From NCBI GenBank assembly GCA_025350945.1, contig JANXWW010000120.1:1-7870 (forward strand): a stretch of DNA of 7,870 nt. Direction: 5' to 3'. Below, in pieces: positions 1-7,041 of this stretch. The number at the start of each line of letters is the position of its first letter. Within the stretch, counting starts at the first letter, position 1. This stretch comes from Burkholderiales bacterium. GTDB taxonomy: Bacteria > Pseudomonadota > Gammaproteobacteria > Burkholderiales > Usitatibacteraceae. The translations under genes and the position numbers were made by a program. The notes below the pieces were generated by a model, which was not told the DNA's origin, did no database searches, and saw only the letters and a list, made by a program, of their open reading frames with translations.

Positions 1-273
1 GCGCTCGCCGCGTGCGAGAAATCATTGCCGACTGGTCATCAAAGTCTGGGTACGCGGCTCGATATTTCGCATATTGCGGCAACGCCTGTCGGCATGCGCG
101 TCACCGCCACCGCAGAGGTGACGCGCGTGGACGGCCGACACATATTTTTCAAAGTGTCGGCGCGCGATGAACATGATTTAATCGGCGAAGGCGTGCATGA
201 TCGCGTGGTGGTGGATGTAGCGCGTTTTGATAAACGCGTACAGGAAAAAATATCCAGAAGCCGTGCGGTCTGA
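1..273 (+). CDS. FlK-type (fluoroacetyl-CoA thioesterase-like) hotdog thioesterase, 3' end only
   Basis: The frame is open from the first base and ends at TGA 271-273, giving 90 visible residues; the 5' part lies outside the window. The fragment aligns from memory with the C-terminal two thirds of the fluoroacetyl-CoA thioesterase FlK: a SLGT motif at fragment residues 15-18, SHIAATPVGM at 23-32, a VDGR turn at 43-46, the IGEGVHDR segment and a final basic helix with RFDKRV. His24 of the fragment, in SHIAATP, corresponds to the catalytic His of FlK; the matching Thr and Glu would lie upstream and cannot be seen. Members are small soluble hotdog-fold proteins that hydrolyse acyl-CoA thioesters. 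Most homologues are general thioesterases, so a role in fluoroacetate defence should not be assumed. The TTG at 25 is internal to the domain and is not the start. Confidence 0.8.
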   Translation, partial: ALAACEKSLPTGHQSLGTRLDISHIAATPVGMRVTATAEVTRVDGRHIFFKVSARDEHDLIGEGVHDRVVVDVARFDKRVQEKISRSRAV

Positions 274-324
274 ATTTTCAAAGGAACTTCCGTCATGTGT
301 AATATCTAAACGATGCGGAAATTT

Positions 325-353
325 TTGTCATTTCATTTCACCGCAAATAGAAC
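325..353 (+). promoter_or_regulatory. Candidate sigma-70-type promoter for the TerB-like gene
   Basis: TTGTCA at 325-330 (5 of 6 matches to the -35 consensus) is followed after 17 bases by TAGAAC at 348-353 (4 of 6 matches to -10). A start site near 360 would leave a leader of about 18 bases that includes the ribosome binding site at 367-371. The element lies in the 104-bp gap after the thioesterase gene, where I see no terminator hairpin. Confidence 0.4.
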
Positions 354-366
354 GCAACAAATTTCT

Positions 367-371
367 AAGGA
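367..371 (+). promoter_or_regulatory. Shine-Dalgarno site fixing the start of the TerB-like gene at 378
   Basis: AAGGA lies 6 bases before the ATG at 378-380. It marks 378 as the authentic start of the reading frame that is later broken by TAG at 492-494. No comparable site precedes the in-frame GTG at 534 or the ATG at 612. Confidence 0.65.
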
Positions 372-377
372 AAAAAT

Positions 378-1319
378 ATGACTCCTCAAGACCGTGAATC
401 AATACTCACCATTTGTCTCATGGCCGCTTTTGCGGATGGCAACAATGATGAGCGCGAGCGCGCAGAAGTGAAGCGCATTACCGAATCGCTTTAGGACGGG
501 GCTGATTTCAACACAGCCGCCCTGTATCAAAAAGTGCTGCAAAAGCAGGTGTTTTTAGAGGATGTGACCAATAAATTATCCACCCAGGAATCGCGGCAAC
601 TTGCCTTCGAAATGGCGGTATGTGTATGTGATGCCGATGGCGGGTATTCCCAGGTAGAAAAACAGTTCCTCGATAAACTTCGCGAGCTGCTGGGGCTTGA
701 TGTCGCGAAATCAACTTCGTTTATCAACGATGCGACGACGATCGCAAGCGCGCCGGTGGCAATAGCTGCAGCAAATAATATCGAGCCCCATTTTGCATCC
801 ACCATGACGGATGCGGAAATGGACAAGATGATTTTAAATTATTCGATCTTGAATGGTGCGCTGGAATTATTGCCGCAAAGTTTAGCCTCGATGGCAATTA
901 TTCCGCTGCAAATGAAGATGGTTTATCGACTGGGAAAATTGCATGGTTTCGAATTGGATCGCAGCTCGATCAAGGATTTTTTAGCCACGCTGGGTGTGGG
1001 TCTCACCTCACAATATGTGGAACAAATTGGCCGCAGATTGATCGGCGGCCTGCTCGGCAAAATCGCGGGTGGCATCGGTGGTGGATTGGGCAGTGCCGCG
1101 ACCGGTAGCGCATTTTCATTCGCCAGCACCTATGCGCTCGGCCAGGTTGCGAAACGCTACTATGCGGGCGGACGTAGCATCAATACGGATACGCTTAAAT
1201 CCGCATTTTCTGGACTGTTGAGCGAGGCGAAGTCAATGCAAGCCCGCTACTTGCCCGATATTCAGCAACGTGCGAAGACGCTTGATATCAGTGAAGTAAT
1301 GAAGGCAGTGCGCTCATAA
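378..1319 (+). pseudogene. TerB-like / DUF697-like membrane-associated protein, interrupted by in-frame TAG at codon 39
   Basis: Read from ATG 378 through the TAG at 492-494, the frame codes for 313 positions ending at TAA 1317-1319. Residues 1-38 contain the first acidic helix motif of a TerB-like fold (AAFADGNNDERERAEV), and its second half recurs as AVCVCDADGGYSQVEKQFLDKL around 80-100, so the two sides of the stop form one domain. Residues about 174-265 resemble DUF697/YcjF-type C-termini: a IIPLQMKMVYRLGKLHG helix, a Gly-rich hydrophobic stretch (about 220-240), then STYALGQVAKRYYAGG. TerB-like domains are associated with tellurite/stress systems and the Gly-rich part suggests membrane association; the actual role here is unknown. 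There is no frameshift and coding character is intact downstream, so the lesion is recent, is read through, or is a sequencing error. CTT-TAG-GAC needs only one base change to a sense codon such as CAG or GAG. The gene converges with the patatin gene, 7 bp apart. Confidence 0.7.
534..1319 (+). CDS. Intact 3' reading frame of the TerB/DUF697-like protein (possible restart product)
   Basis: This is the uninterrupted part of the gene above, 261 residues if translation restarted at GTG 534. It keeps the second TerB motif (CDADG at residues 32-36 of this piece), the IIPLQMKMVYRLGKLHG helix at 122-138 and the Gly-rich DUF697-like tail at about 168-212. It would lack the first TerB helix pair. No Shine-Dalgarno sequence precedes GTG 534 (upstream bases are CTGTATCAAAAA), and the frame is open from 495, so the start is arbitrary. 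A gene finder would probably call this piece alone. I judge it a fragment of the longer gene rather than a naturally short protein. Confidence 0.45.
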   Translation: MLQKQVFLEDVTNKLSTQESRQLAFEMAVCVCDADGGYSQVEKQFLDKLRELLGLDVAKSTSFINDATTIASAPVAIAAANNIEPHFASTMTDAEMDKMILNYSILNGALELLPQSLASMAIIPLQMKMVYRLGKLHGFELDRSSIKDFLATLGVGLTSQYVEQIGRRLIGGLLGKIAGGIGGGLGSAATGSAFSFASTYALGQVAKRYYAGGRSINTDTLKSAFSGLLSEAKSMQARYLPDIQQRAKTLDISEVMKAVRS

Positions 1320-1326
1320 ATATTGC

Positions 1327-2289
1327 TTATTTTTCGCGGCGATCAGAGTTGATCGCAACAATTTTCTGGCTTGCATTTTGTTTGGCAATGGCCGCGCGAA
1401 TGGCGGGCAGTGCCGCACGCGCAGCATCTTCACCGCGTTTGATGCACATGCGCCGATAGCCATCGCTGATGCTGGCGTAATAACCCAAATCAGGATGAAT
1501 AAAAACATCCGCGTATTTTTTTTCGGCATCCACCATCGCCGCACGCTTGCGATCACGCGTACCCCAATCCTCCGGTGCTTCTGGTGGAATCGCGGAAACG
1601 TAGGCCGATACATCAAGTGCAATCACCACATCCGCACCCAATTCGCGCGCGGCCTTGATCGGCACCGGTGCCGCCTCGTCACCATCGTGATATTCCACGC
1701 CGCGAATTTTCACCGGAAAAAATTGCCCGGGTGTGGCACTCGATGCACGTGTTGCCGCGCTGGTATTGCCGCGATTAAAAACATGCAGCGCATTATCACG
1801 GGTGGCCGCTACCGTGACGGCCAGGCGACGTTTCATACCATCCAGCGGCTTGTTATCGGTTAAGTCGCGAACAAAAGACTCCACCGCGTTGCCATTGCCC
1901 TTAAAGCCGGAGGTGGAAATACCGATAAATTTTTTGGCGTCGAGATCAAGCGCAATTTTTTCAATCTCCTTCGCCGACATGCCGTTAGCGTACAACGCGC
2001 CAATCATCGCGCCGACACTCGCGCCGACCACCAGATCAGCTTCTATGCCGTTTTCTTCCAGCACTTTGAGTATGCCTATATGTGCGAACCCGCGCGGCCC
2101 GCCAGCGCCCATCACGAGTGCTACGCGCGCGCGTTGATTCGCAGGATAGGGCGTAAAACTCGGCGCATCGGGGCCGTTAAATTCAGCGATGCCGCCTGCG
2201 CAGCCTGCGATTAGGGCCAGCATCATTAACGCCACCATTTTCAAAGCGGCGAATAATGTTTGCTTGCGCGGATAAATGTTTACTTGCAT
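1327..2289 (-). CDS. Patatin-like phospholipase, predicted outer-membrane lipoprotein
   Basis: The protein has 320 residues from ATG 2287-2289. A lipoprotein signal ends in the lipobox IAGC with Cys30, and Ala follows it, which favours the outer membrane. Patatin landmarks follow in order: the oxyanion-hole loop GAGGPRG at 61-67, the nucleophile elbow GASVG with Ser91, ASSATPG before the last core strand, and the catalytic Asp202 in HDGD, followed by PVPIKAARELGADVVIALDVS. The family uses a Ser-Asp dyad to hydrolyse ester bonds of phospholipids or other lipids; the closest style is the RssA/YchK-type bacterial patatins. The third residue of the usual DGG/DGA motif is Asp here, but the catalytic Asp is kept. 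A TTG at 2313 in frame would add 8 residues, and a Met at residue 18 could also serve. No Shine-Dalgarno sequence precedes any of these starts. It is divergent from the FAD oxidoreductase and convergent with the TerB-like gene. Confidence 0.88.
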   Translation of the reverse strand: MQVNIYPRKQTLFAALKMVALMMLALIAGCAGGIAEFNGPDAPSFTPYPANQRARVALVMGAGGPRGFAHIGILKVLEENGIEADLVVGASVGAMIGALYANGMSAKEIEKIALDLDAKKFIGISTSGFKGNGNAVESFVRDLTDNKPLDGMKRRLAVTVAATRDNALHVFNRGNTSAATRASSATPGQFFPVKIRGVEYHDGDEAAPVPIKAARELGADVVIALDVSAYVSAIPPEAPEDWGTRDRKRAAMVDAEKKYADVFIHPDLGYYASISDGYRRMCIKRGEDAARAALPAIRAAIAKQNASQKIVAINSDRREK

Positions 2290-2353
2290 AGTCGCAAAGT
2301 ATATTGAAAGCAATAAAATAACATACGAAACTTACCACGACAAAGATTCATCA
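2290..2353. promoter_or_regulatory. 64-bp divergent promoter region between the patatin and FAD oxidoreductase genes
   Basis: The spacer is AT-rich compared with the genes on either side. On the minus strand TATACT (complement of 2298-2303) is a 5-of-6 match to a -10 box and ends 8 bases before the patatin ATG, which would give an almost leaderless transcript; I see no good -35. On the plus strand TAAAAT at 2314-2319 is a 5-of-6 -10 match, also without a convincing -35. Neither start codon has a clear Shine-Dalgarno sequence. The region must contain both promoters unless they lie inside the opposite genes. Confidence 0.4.
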
Positions 2354-3934
2354 ATGAATAAAATCTACGACGCACTCATTATCGGCGGCGGCCATAACGG
2401 CCTCGTTTGCGCCTGCTACCTTGCCGCCAAAGGCATGTCGGTGCGCGTGCTCGAGCGGCGACATGTGGTGGGTGGCGCGGCAGTCACTGAAGAATTTCAT
2501 CCGGGTTTTCGTAATTCGACCGCGAGCTACACCGTGAGTTTGTTGAATCCGAAAATTATTCGTGATCTGAAATTGCATGAACACGGCTTGCGCATGGTGG
2601 AGCGTCCTTTTTCCAACTTTTTGCCACTCAGCGACTCAGCCTATATCAAGGTCGGCGGTAGTCTCACCGAAACGCAACGTGAGGTTGCGCGTTTTTCAAA
2701 ACGCGATGCAGAAAAGCTGCCTGCTTATTATCAGATGCTGGATCGCGTCGCCGATGTGCTGAAAGATTTGTTGCTCGAAACCCCGCCGAATGTCGGTGGC
2801 GGGCTGCACGATCTGCTGCAAGCATGGAAAACTGGCAAACGATTCAAAGCACTCGATATGGTCGCGCGCCGCGATGTGCTCGATCTATTTACCAAGAGTG
2901 CAGGTGACATGCTCAATTGGTGGTTTGAAAGTGAGCCGATCAAAGCGTGTTTCGGTTTTGACAGTGTGGTGGGTAATTTTGCTTCGCCGTACACACCGGG
3001 CTCGGCGTATGTGTTGCTGCATCATGTGTTCGGCGAGGTCAATGGCAAGCCCGGTATTTGGGGCCACGCGGTGGGTGGCATGGGCGCGATTACGCAGACA
3101 ATGGCGGCAGAGGCCACGGCACGTGGCGTGGAGATTTCGCTCAATTCGCCGGTGGCAAATTTATTGGTCAGCGACGGAAAAGCAAACGGTGTTGTGCTCG
3201 AAGACGGCAGCGAAATTTTAGCCAGGCGCGTTGTTTCGAATCTGAATCCGAAATTGCTGTTTCAAAAATTGGTCGCGCCTGAATATGTGACGCCGGAATT
3301 TGCACAACGTGTGGACGCCTATCAATGCGGCTCCGGCACATTTCGCATGAATGTAGCACTTGATGAATTGCCTCGATTTAGCTGTCATCCTGAATCTGGC
3401 TTGCATCATTCATCGGGCATCATCATGGCACCATCGCTCAAGTATATGGAGCAAGCCTATTTCGATGCGCGCACATTTGGCTGGTCAAAAAATCCGATTG
3501 TGGAAATTTTAATTCCCAGCACAGTCGATAATTCATTGGCCCCCGCAGGCAAGCACGTGGCGAGTTTGTTTTGTCAGCATGTTTCGCCGATATTGCCGGA
3601 TGGAAAAAATTGGGATGATGCGCGGGATGTGGTGGCAGATTTAATGATTGATACCGTTAATACATTCGCACCCAATTTCAAAGCCAGCGTGATTGCGCGA
3701 CAGATTCATTCGCCGCTCGATCTGGAAAGAAAATTCGGCCTCGTCGGCGGCGATATTTTTCATGGCGCGTTAACGTTAAATCAGCTCTTCAGCGCGCGGC
3801 CGATTTTGGGCTACGGTGATTACCGCACGCCGATCAAAAATTTGTATCAATGTGGATCAGGCACGCATCCGGGCGGTGGGGTGACGGGTGTGCCGGGGCA
3901 TAATGCGGCGCGGGAGATTTTGCGGGATAGGTAG
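2354..3934 (+). CDS. CrtI/PYROXD2-type FAD-dependent oxidoreductase (phytoene desaturase-like)
   Basis: The 526-residue protein fits the usual length of bacterial PYROXD2-like members of the phytoene desaturase family. The N-terminal Rossmann motif is IIGGGHNG (GxGxxG at residues 11-16), strand two ends in VLERR with Glu34 placed to bind the FAD ribose, and VVGGAAVTEE (38-47) is the family's second FAD motif. A middle GHAVGGMGAITQTMA (237-251) and the C-terminal CGSGTHPGGGVTGVPGHNAA (500-519) complete the FAD-binding site. These enzymes are flavin-dependent dehydrogenases or isomerases; many are annotated as carotenoid desaturases without carotenoid genes nearby, as here, so the substrate is unknown. 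I chose ATG 2354 because the GxGxxG motif then starts 11 residues in, while the ATG at 2276 would overlap the patatin start and add 26 residues unlike the family. No strong ribosome site is visible. Confidence 0.9.
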   Translation: MNKIYDALIIGGGHNGLVCACYLAAKGMSVRVLERRHVVGGAAVTEEFHPGFRNSTASYTVSLLNPKIIRDLKLHEHGLRMVERPFSNFLPLSDSAYIKVGGSLTETQREVARFSKRDAEKLPAYYQMLDRVADVLKDLLLETPPNVGGGLHDLLQAWKTGKRFKALDMVARRDVLDLFTKSAGDMLNWWFESEPIKACFGFDSVVGNFASPYTPGSAYVLLHHVFGEVNGKPGIWGHAVGGMGAITQTMAAEATARGVEISLNSPVANLLVSDGKANGVVLEDGSEILARRVVSNLNPKLLFQKLVAPEYVTPEFAQRVDAYQCGSGTFRMNVALDELPRFSCHPESGLHHSSGIIMAPSLKYMEQAYFDARTFGWSKNPIVEILIPSTVDNSLAPAGKHVASLFCQHVSPILPDGKNWDDARDVVADLMIDTVNTFAPNFKASVIARQIHSPLDLERKFGLVGGDIFHGALTLNQLFSARPILGYGDYRTPIKNLYQCGSGTHPGGGVTGVPGHNAAREILRDR

Positions 3935-3948
3935 GGTCGAAGATTGTC

Positions 3949-4012
3949 ATTCCGAACCCGGCTTTCGATGGAGACCACCTTTCGGTGGTATTGGGTGAGG
4001 AATCTGCTTTTT
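3949..4012 (+). terminator. Imperfect palindrome followed by a T-run; possible terminator and dispersed-repeat copy
   Basis: Outer arms ATTCCGAACCC (3949-3959) and GGGTGAGGAAT (3993-4003) are complementary at 9 of 11 positions. Nested inside is a perfect 6-bp stem, ACCACC/GGTGGT (3974-3979 and 3984-3989) with a TTTC loop. Five T follow at 4008-4012. The position just after the FAD oxidoreductase stop suits a terminator for that gene. The outer arms, TCATTCCGAA and GAGGAATCTGC, resemble from memory a short palindromic repeat scattered between genes in many bacterial genomes, with a longer insert than usual. Both roles are inferred. Confidence 0.45.
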
Positions 4013-4086
4013 ATGATGTAATGAAACAAATGACCTACCAACTGAAAACTGCAACGCGCAATTGCGAAGAACAAAAAAATCAAACT

Positions 4087-4104
4087 TGCAACAGTTCGGT
4101 TGCA
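4087..4104. repeat. Short hairpin, 6-bp stem
   Basis: TGCAAC at 4087-4092 and GTTGCA at 4099-4104 are exact complements around a 6-base loop. There is no T-run on either side, so a terminator role is weak. It may be part of the same intergenic repeat as the neighbouring stem at 4110-4142. Confidence 0.4.
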
Positions 4105-4109
4105 GTACG

Positions 4110-4142
4110 AGTGTTTCGAGAAGTGCCGAAGAACGAGACACT
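4110..4142. repeat. Inverted repeat, 9-bp stem with 15-base loop
   Basis: AGTGTTTCG (4110-4118) pairs with CGAGACACT (4134-4142) at all nine positions if one G-U pair is allowed. It lies 37 bp beyond the DUF1501 stop on that gene's transcript and could protect or end that message, but no T-run follows. With the stem at 4087-4104 it may form one larger repeat unit. Confidence 0.4.
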
Positions 4143-4178
4143 AGGGGTTTGGTCAGTGAAAATTAGCAGCACGTCGCT

Positions 4179-5423
4179 TTAAATCAATCCCAAATCTTTA
4201 GCCTTCGCTGTTATTTCCCCACCCGAAAAAATCTTTTCAATCTGTGTATCGTTGAGGCCGTACATGCGCGCAAATAGTCCGCCGAATATCGCGCGATATT
4301 CGTTGAGCACGGGATAGTCGCGGTTTTGAAAAAGTGTTTTTTGCTCGATTTTTATTTGCTCACCCGCAATCTGATTGCCGCGAATGCCGCCGCCCAACAC
4401 CCAGTACACCGTGCCGTGTCCGTGATCGGTACCGCGATTGCCGTTTTCGCGAAACGTGCGACCGAATTCGCTGATGACCACCACCACGGTGTTGCGCCAT
4501 TCGTCACCCATTTCCTGACTGAATCCATTGAGGCCGCGACCGAGTTCGTCGAATCGTCCCGCGAGATAACCGGTCGCACCGCCTTGGCCAACATGCGTGT
4601 CCCAGCCGCCCACATCGACAAAACCGATGTTGTGTTTTTCCTTCATCAGCTTGGCGATGCGTCGGGCTTCGAGCTCGAAACCTTTGGCGGAAATCGCGTT
4701 GCGACTCGCACCATCCATCTCGGCCGTCAGCTCGCGCATCACTTCATCGCGAATCGTGAATCCCTCGCTCACTTGTTTCGCGAGCGATGTGCCCTGATAC
4801 ATGGTGGCGATCAAGGCGCTCTGTTTTGCATCCACCGAAGGTTTGCCGACCGCGCGCAATGCTGTATTCGGCACTTGCACACTGCCCTGCAACACAATCG
4901 GCAACTGATCGGTAAACGCAATCGCACCGCGACCACTCAATGTCGCCACCAGTCGATTCAAAAAACCGGATTGATAATTGCGGCTTTGATTTAACGACTG
5001 GCCGAGCTCGATGCTGTCTTGCGTTTCGAAGTGGCTGCGAGATAAATCATGCGTGCCCGCGAATGGAATAAATGCGGCCTGGCCTGCGTTATAGAGCGGA
5101 AAAATGGATTCACACAAGCTCGGATGCAAACCCCAGTCCGCGTTGAGCGGCAGCGCGGCATTGAGATTAGTTTTGGCTTCGACACCAGCTTCTACATTGG
5201 GAGCGGGAACCGCAATATTCGGCCGCGCTTCATAGTAAAACTTGCTACCGGAACCAACAGGAACGAGCAAATTCGCCGAATCATAACCACCACGCAAAAA
5301 TACCACGAGCAATTTGTTTGTTGTTGCGGGTGCTGCGAAGAGTTGTGCGCTAAGCGGTGTCATTGAAAATGAAGAAAATGCGGACAACGCACCAGCGGCT
5401 TTAAGAATTTCACGACGGTTCAT
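4179..5423 (-). CDS. DUF1501 family exported protein with Tat-type signal
   Basis: The 414-residue protein is of normal family length. The N-terminus NRREILKAAG (2-11), a hydrophobic stretch and a likely cleavage near residue 31 form a twin-arginine-type signal, so it is probably exported folded, with a cofactor or metal. DUF1501 landmarks appear in order: LRGGYDSAN (43-51), HDLSRSHFETQD (125-136), GGWDTH (272-277), SEFGRTFREN (318-327) and GTDHGHG (331-337). The conserved Asp and His residues (Asp275, His277, Asp333, His334, His336) recall metal ligands of the alkaline phosphatase/sulfatase superfamily, to which DUF1501 is related; activity and substrate are unknown. GGAG (complement of 5429-5432) sits 5 bases before ATG 5423 and supports this start. 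It follows the DUF1800 gene by 19 bp and is very likely translated from the same message. Confidence 0.9.
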   Translation of the reverse strand: MNRREILKAAGALSAFSSFSMTPLSAQLFAAPATTNKLLVVFLRGGYDSANLLVPVGSGSKFYYEARPNIAVPAPNVEAGVEAKTNLNAALPLNADWGLHPSLCESIFPLYNAGQAAFIPFAGTHDLSRSHFETQDSIELGQSLNQSRNYQSGFLNRLVATLSGRGAIAFTDQLPIVLQGSVQVPNTALRAVGKPSVDAKQSALIATMYQGTSLAKQVSEGFTIRDEVMRELTAEMDGASRNAISAKGFELEARRIAKLMKEKHNIGFVDVGGWDTHVGQGGATGYLAGRFDELGRGLNGFSQEMGDEWRNTVVVVISEFGRTFRENGNRGTDHGHGTVYWVLGGGIRGNQIAGEQIKIEQKTLFQNRDYPVLNEYRAIFGGLFARMYGLNDTQIEKIFSGGEITAKAKDLGLI

Positions 5424-5442
5424 GAGGGCTCCATTTTATGCA

Positions 5443-7017
5443 TCAGCGATGCATCATTTCGGGTGATGACATCAACAACATATTCCACTCCTGCGGCGAA
5501 GCAGCCTGATCGAGCGCTTGTCTCGTGGCGGGGCTTAATGTTTGCTGCATTTGTCCAAAATAAAGTGCATTGGCCAGTTGCGGAAACGCCGGTTTTTCAA
5601 TCGGCTGCGGGCCGTCGGTTTTGAATAATCCTGCGCTGCCAGAACCAATCGCTTTGGCGATTTCAAATCGCGTCGTCATTTGCCCCGGGCTCGCCCACGC
5701 GGTTTGCAAAAGCGGATAACCATCCGGCGTTTGCCGTCCGAATATCGGCTGGCCCATGCGATTCAGCCAATTCAGCATCGGTGCAGCGTTGAGGATCGGC
5801 TTGTCGTCATACGCTAGACGCACCGCGGACACCACATAATGAATCGGGGCCTTGAATTTTTTGCCCAACGAAGCATGCAACTCGCGTGAATTCAGCAGCG
5901 TCTTTAATGTGGCCGCGATATCGCCATCACTGCTGTTGAAGGTTGCGGCGGTACGCTCAATCAATTGTTGCGATGGTGCATCAGAAACGAAAAATAACGC
6001 CAGCTTGCGGCTCACAAAACGCGCCGTAGCAGGATGTTTACTCAGGCGATCAATCGCTTCATTCACTTCCGCCAAACCACGACCTTTGAGCGGTTGTCCC
6101 AGAAAAATTTTATCGCCGTAGTCATGCCGATTCGGATTGAATTCAAACAATCCCTTGCGAACATATTGCGCGGCGAGTTCCTTCCGCACATTGGGCGTCG
6201 CGCTGCTAAAGTTGATGCCAACGCCGCTGAGAATTCGCGCGAGTTCCTGCACATCTTTCTGGCTGTATCCGCCATCCACACCGAGCGTGTGCAGTTCCAT
6301 CAATTCGCGCGCGTAATTTTCATTGATTTTATTCACCGCATTTTGTTCGTTATCCAGATAGCGAATCATCGCCGGATGAAATACGGTCGCCGTCACCAGA
6401 TCACGAAACTTGCCCAGCGCATGCGGGCGAATCACGCTTTCTTCGAAGTCGCCAATCATCGCGCGATTATTGTGTTTGCCCGCGTGAATGTTGAAATGAT
6501 TCGCCCAGAACCACACCATTTGCTCCTGCAATTGATTTGGCGAATACACCGCGCGCAATAGCGTGCGTGTTTGCGCTTCGCGCGCGAGGCGATTCAATTC
6601 AGCTTGATAAGCCTGTTGCGCTGTTTTTTTGGCTTCATCTTCTTTGATGGCATCCGCATCTTTGCGACGTTGCTCAAGATCCTGAACCAGTGTCGCGAGT
6701 GGCTGCTGTGAAATAGTCATGGCGTTAATTTGCTCGGCGATCACAGGCGGCAATGAGCGCGCAGGCTGAAGCTGCTCCTGCATATAGTGCGGCAGGCCCA
6801 CTTTGGCAACATATTGCATCGTACTGGGGTTCGCTCCCCAGGTGATGCGATTCACCATGTTTAAGGTGCTTGTGGTGTTCGCATTGACAGCGTCGTTATC
6901 GTCATTGCTGCTATTCGACGCATCATTGGTCGCGCAACCAACCAAAGCAAACGTGGTGATGATCAACAGACAAACGAAAATGCAACGAAAAATATAGCTG
7001 TGAAAAAAATTGCGCAT
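5443..7017 (-). CDS. DUF1800 family protein, predicted lipoprotein
   Basis: The 524-residue protein has a hydrophobic N-terminus ending in the lipobox LVGC with Cys28 and Ala next, predicting an outer-membrane lipoprotein. An Asn/Asp/Ser-rich linker (31-50) follows. DUF1800 landmarks are NRITWGANPS (56-65), MVWFWANHFNIHAGK (167-181), NYARELMELHTLGVDGGYS (234-252), DVQELARILSGVG (255-267), FNPNRHD (293-299), GRQTPDGYP (427-435) and the typical ending SSPEMMHR (517-524). A charged Gln/Glu/Lys/Ala-rich helix at about 110-150 separates the first landmark from the core and may be a coiled coil. The function of DUF1800 is not established; it very often neighbours DUF1501, as here. GGAG (complement of 7024-7027) lies 6 bases before ATG 7017. 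It is the first gene of the two-gene unit. Confidence 0.9.
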   Translation of the reverse strand: MRNFFHSYIFRCIFVCLLIITTFALVGCATNDASNSSNDDNDAVNANTTSTLNMVNRITWGANPSTMQYVAKVGLPHYMQEQLQPARSLPPVIAEQINAMTISQQPLATLVQDLEQRRKDADAIKEDEAKKTAQQAYQAELNRLAREAQTRTLLRAVYSPNQLQEQMVWFWANHFNIHAGKHNNRAMIGDFEESVIRPHALGKFRDLVTATVFHPAMIRYLDNEQNAVNKINENYARELMELHTLGVDGGYSQKDVQELARILSGVGINFSSATPNVRKELAAQYVRKGLFEFNPNRHDYGDKIFLGQPLKGRGLAEVNEAIDRLSKHPATARFVSRKLALFFVSDAPSQQLIERTAATFNSSDGDIAATLKTLLNSRELHASLGKKFKAPIHYVVSAVRLAYDDKPILNAAPMLNWLNRMGQPIFGRQTPDGYPLLQTAWASPGQMTTRFEIAKAIGSGSAGLFKTDGPQPIEKPAFPQLANALYFGQMQQTLSPATRQALDQAASPQEWNMLLMSSPEMMHR

Positions 7018-7041
7018 TCATTACTCCGGGCGGTGCGGCGG

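Larger units (their letters stand above)
3935..4178. other. Convergent intergenic gap with several hairpins
   Basis: This 244-bp gap lies between the 3' ends of the FAD oxidoreductase (+) and the DUF1501 gene (-). It holds four self-complementary elements: the long palindrome at 3949-4003, the perfect 10-bp palindrome CGCAATTGCG at 4057-4066, a TGCAAC/GTTGCA stem at 4087-4104 and a 9-bp stem at 4110-4142. Small open frames cross it on both strands, but they have no ribosome sites and no recognisable domain. Confidence 0.7.

Noticed and set aside
492..494. Selenocysteine or pyrrolysine at the in-frame stop
   Set aside because: Selenocysteine uses TGA, not TAG, and nothing in the window suggests pyrrolysine machinery or a family that needs it.
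1378..1863. 161-residue plus-strand open frame opposite the patatin gene
   Set aside because: It overlaps the patatin catalytic region on the other strand and shows no domain of its own.
2276..2353. Upstream ATG extension of the FAD oxidoreductase
   Set aside because: It would add 26 residues unlike the family and overlap the patatin start; the GxGxxG motif normally lies within the first 15 residues.
3985..4182. Small open frames on both strands in the convergent gap
   Set aside because: They run through the hairpins and the ends of neighbouring genes, with no ribosome site or family resemblance; repeat sequence explains them.
4326..4994. 222-residue plus-strand open frame opposite the DUF1501 gene
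   Set aside because: It is antisense to a well-supported gene, resembles no family, and is explained by the codon bias of the opposite strand.
6034..6561. 175-residue plus-strand open frame opposite the DUF1800 gene
   Set aside because: It is fully antisense to a gene with clear DUF1800 motifs, has no ribosome site, and its composition is that of a reversed coding strand.
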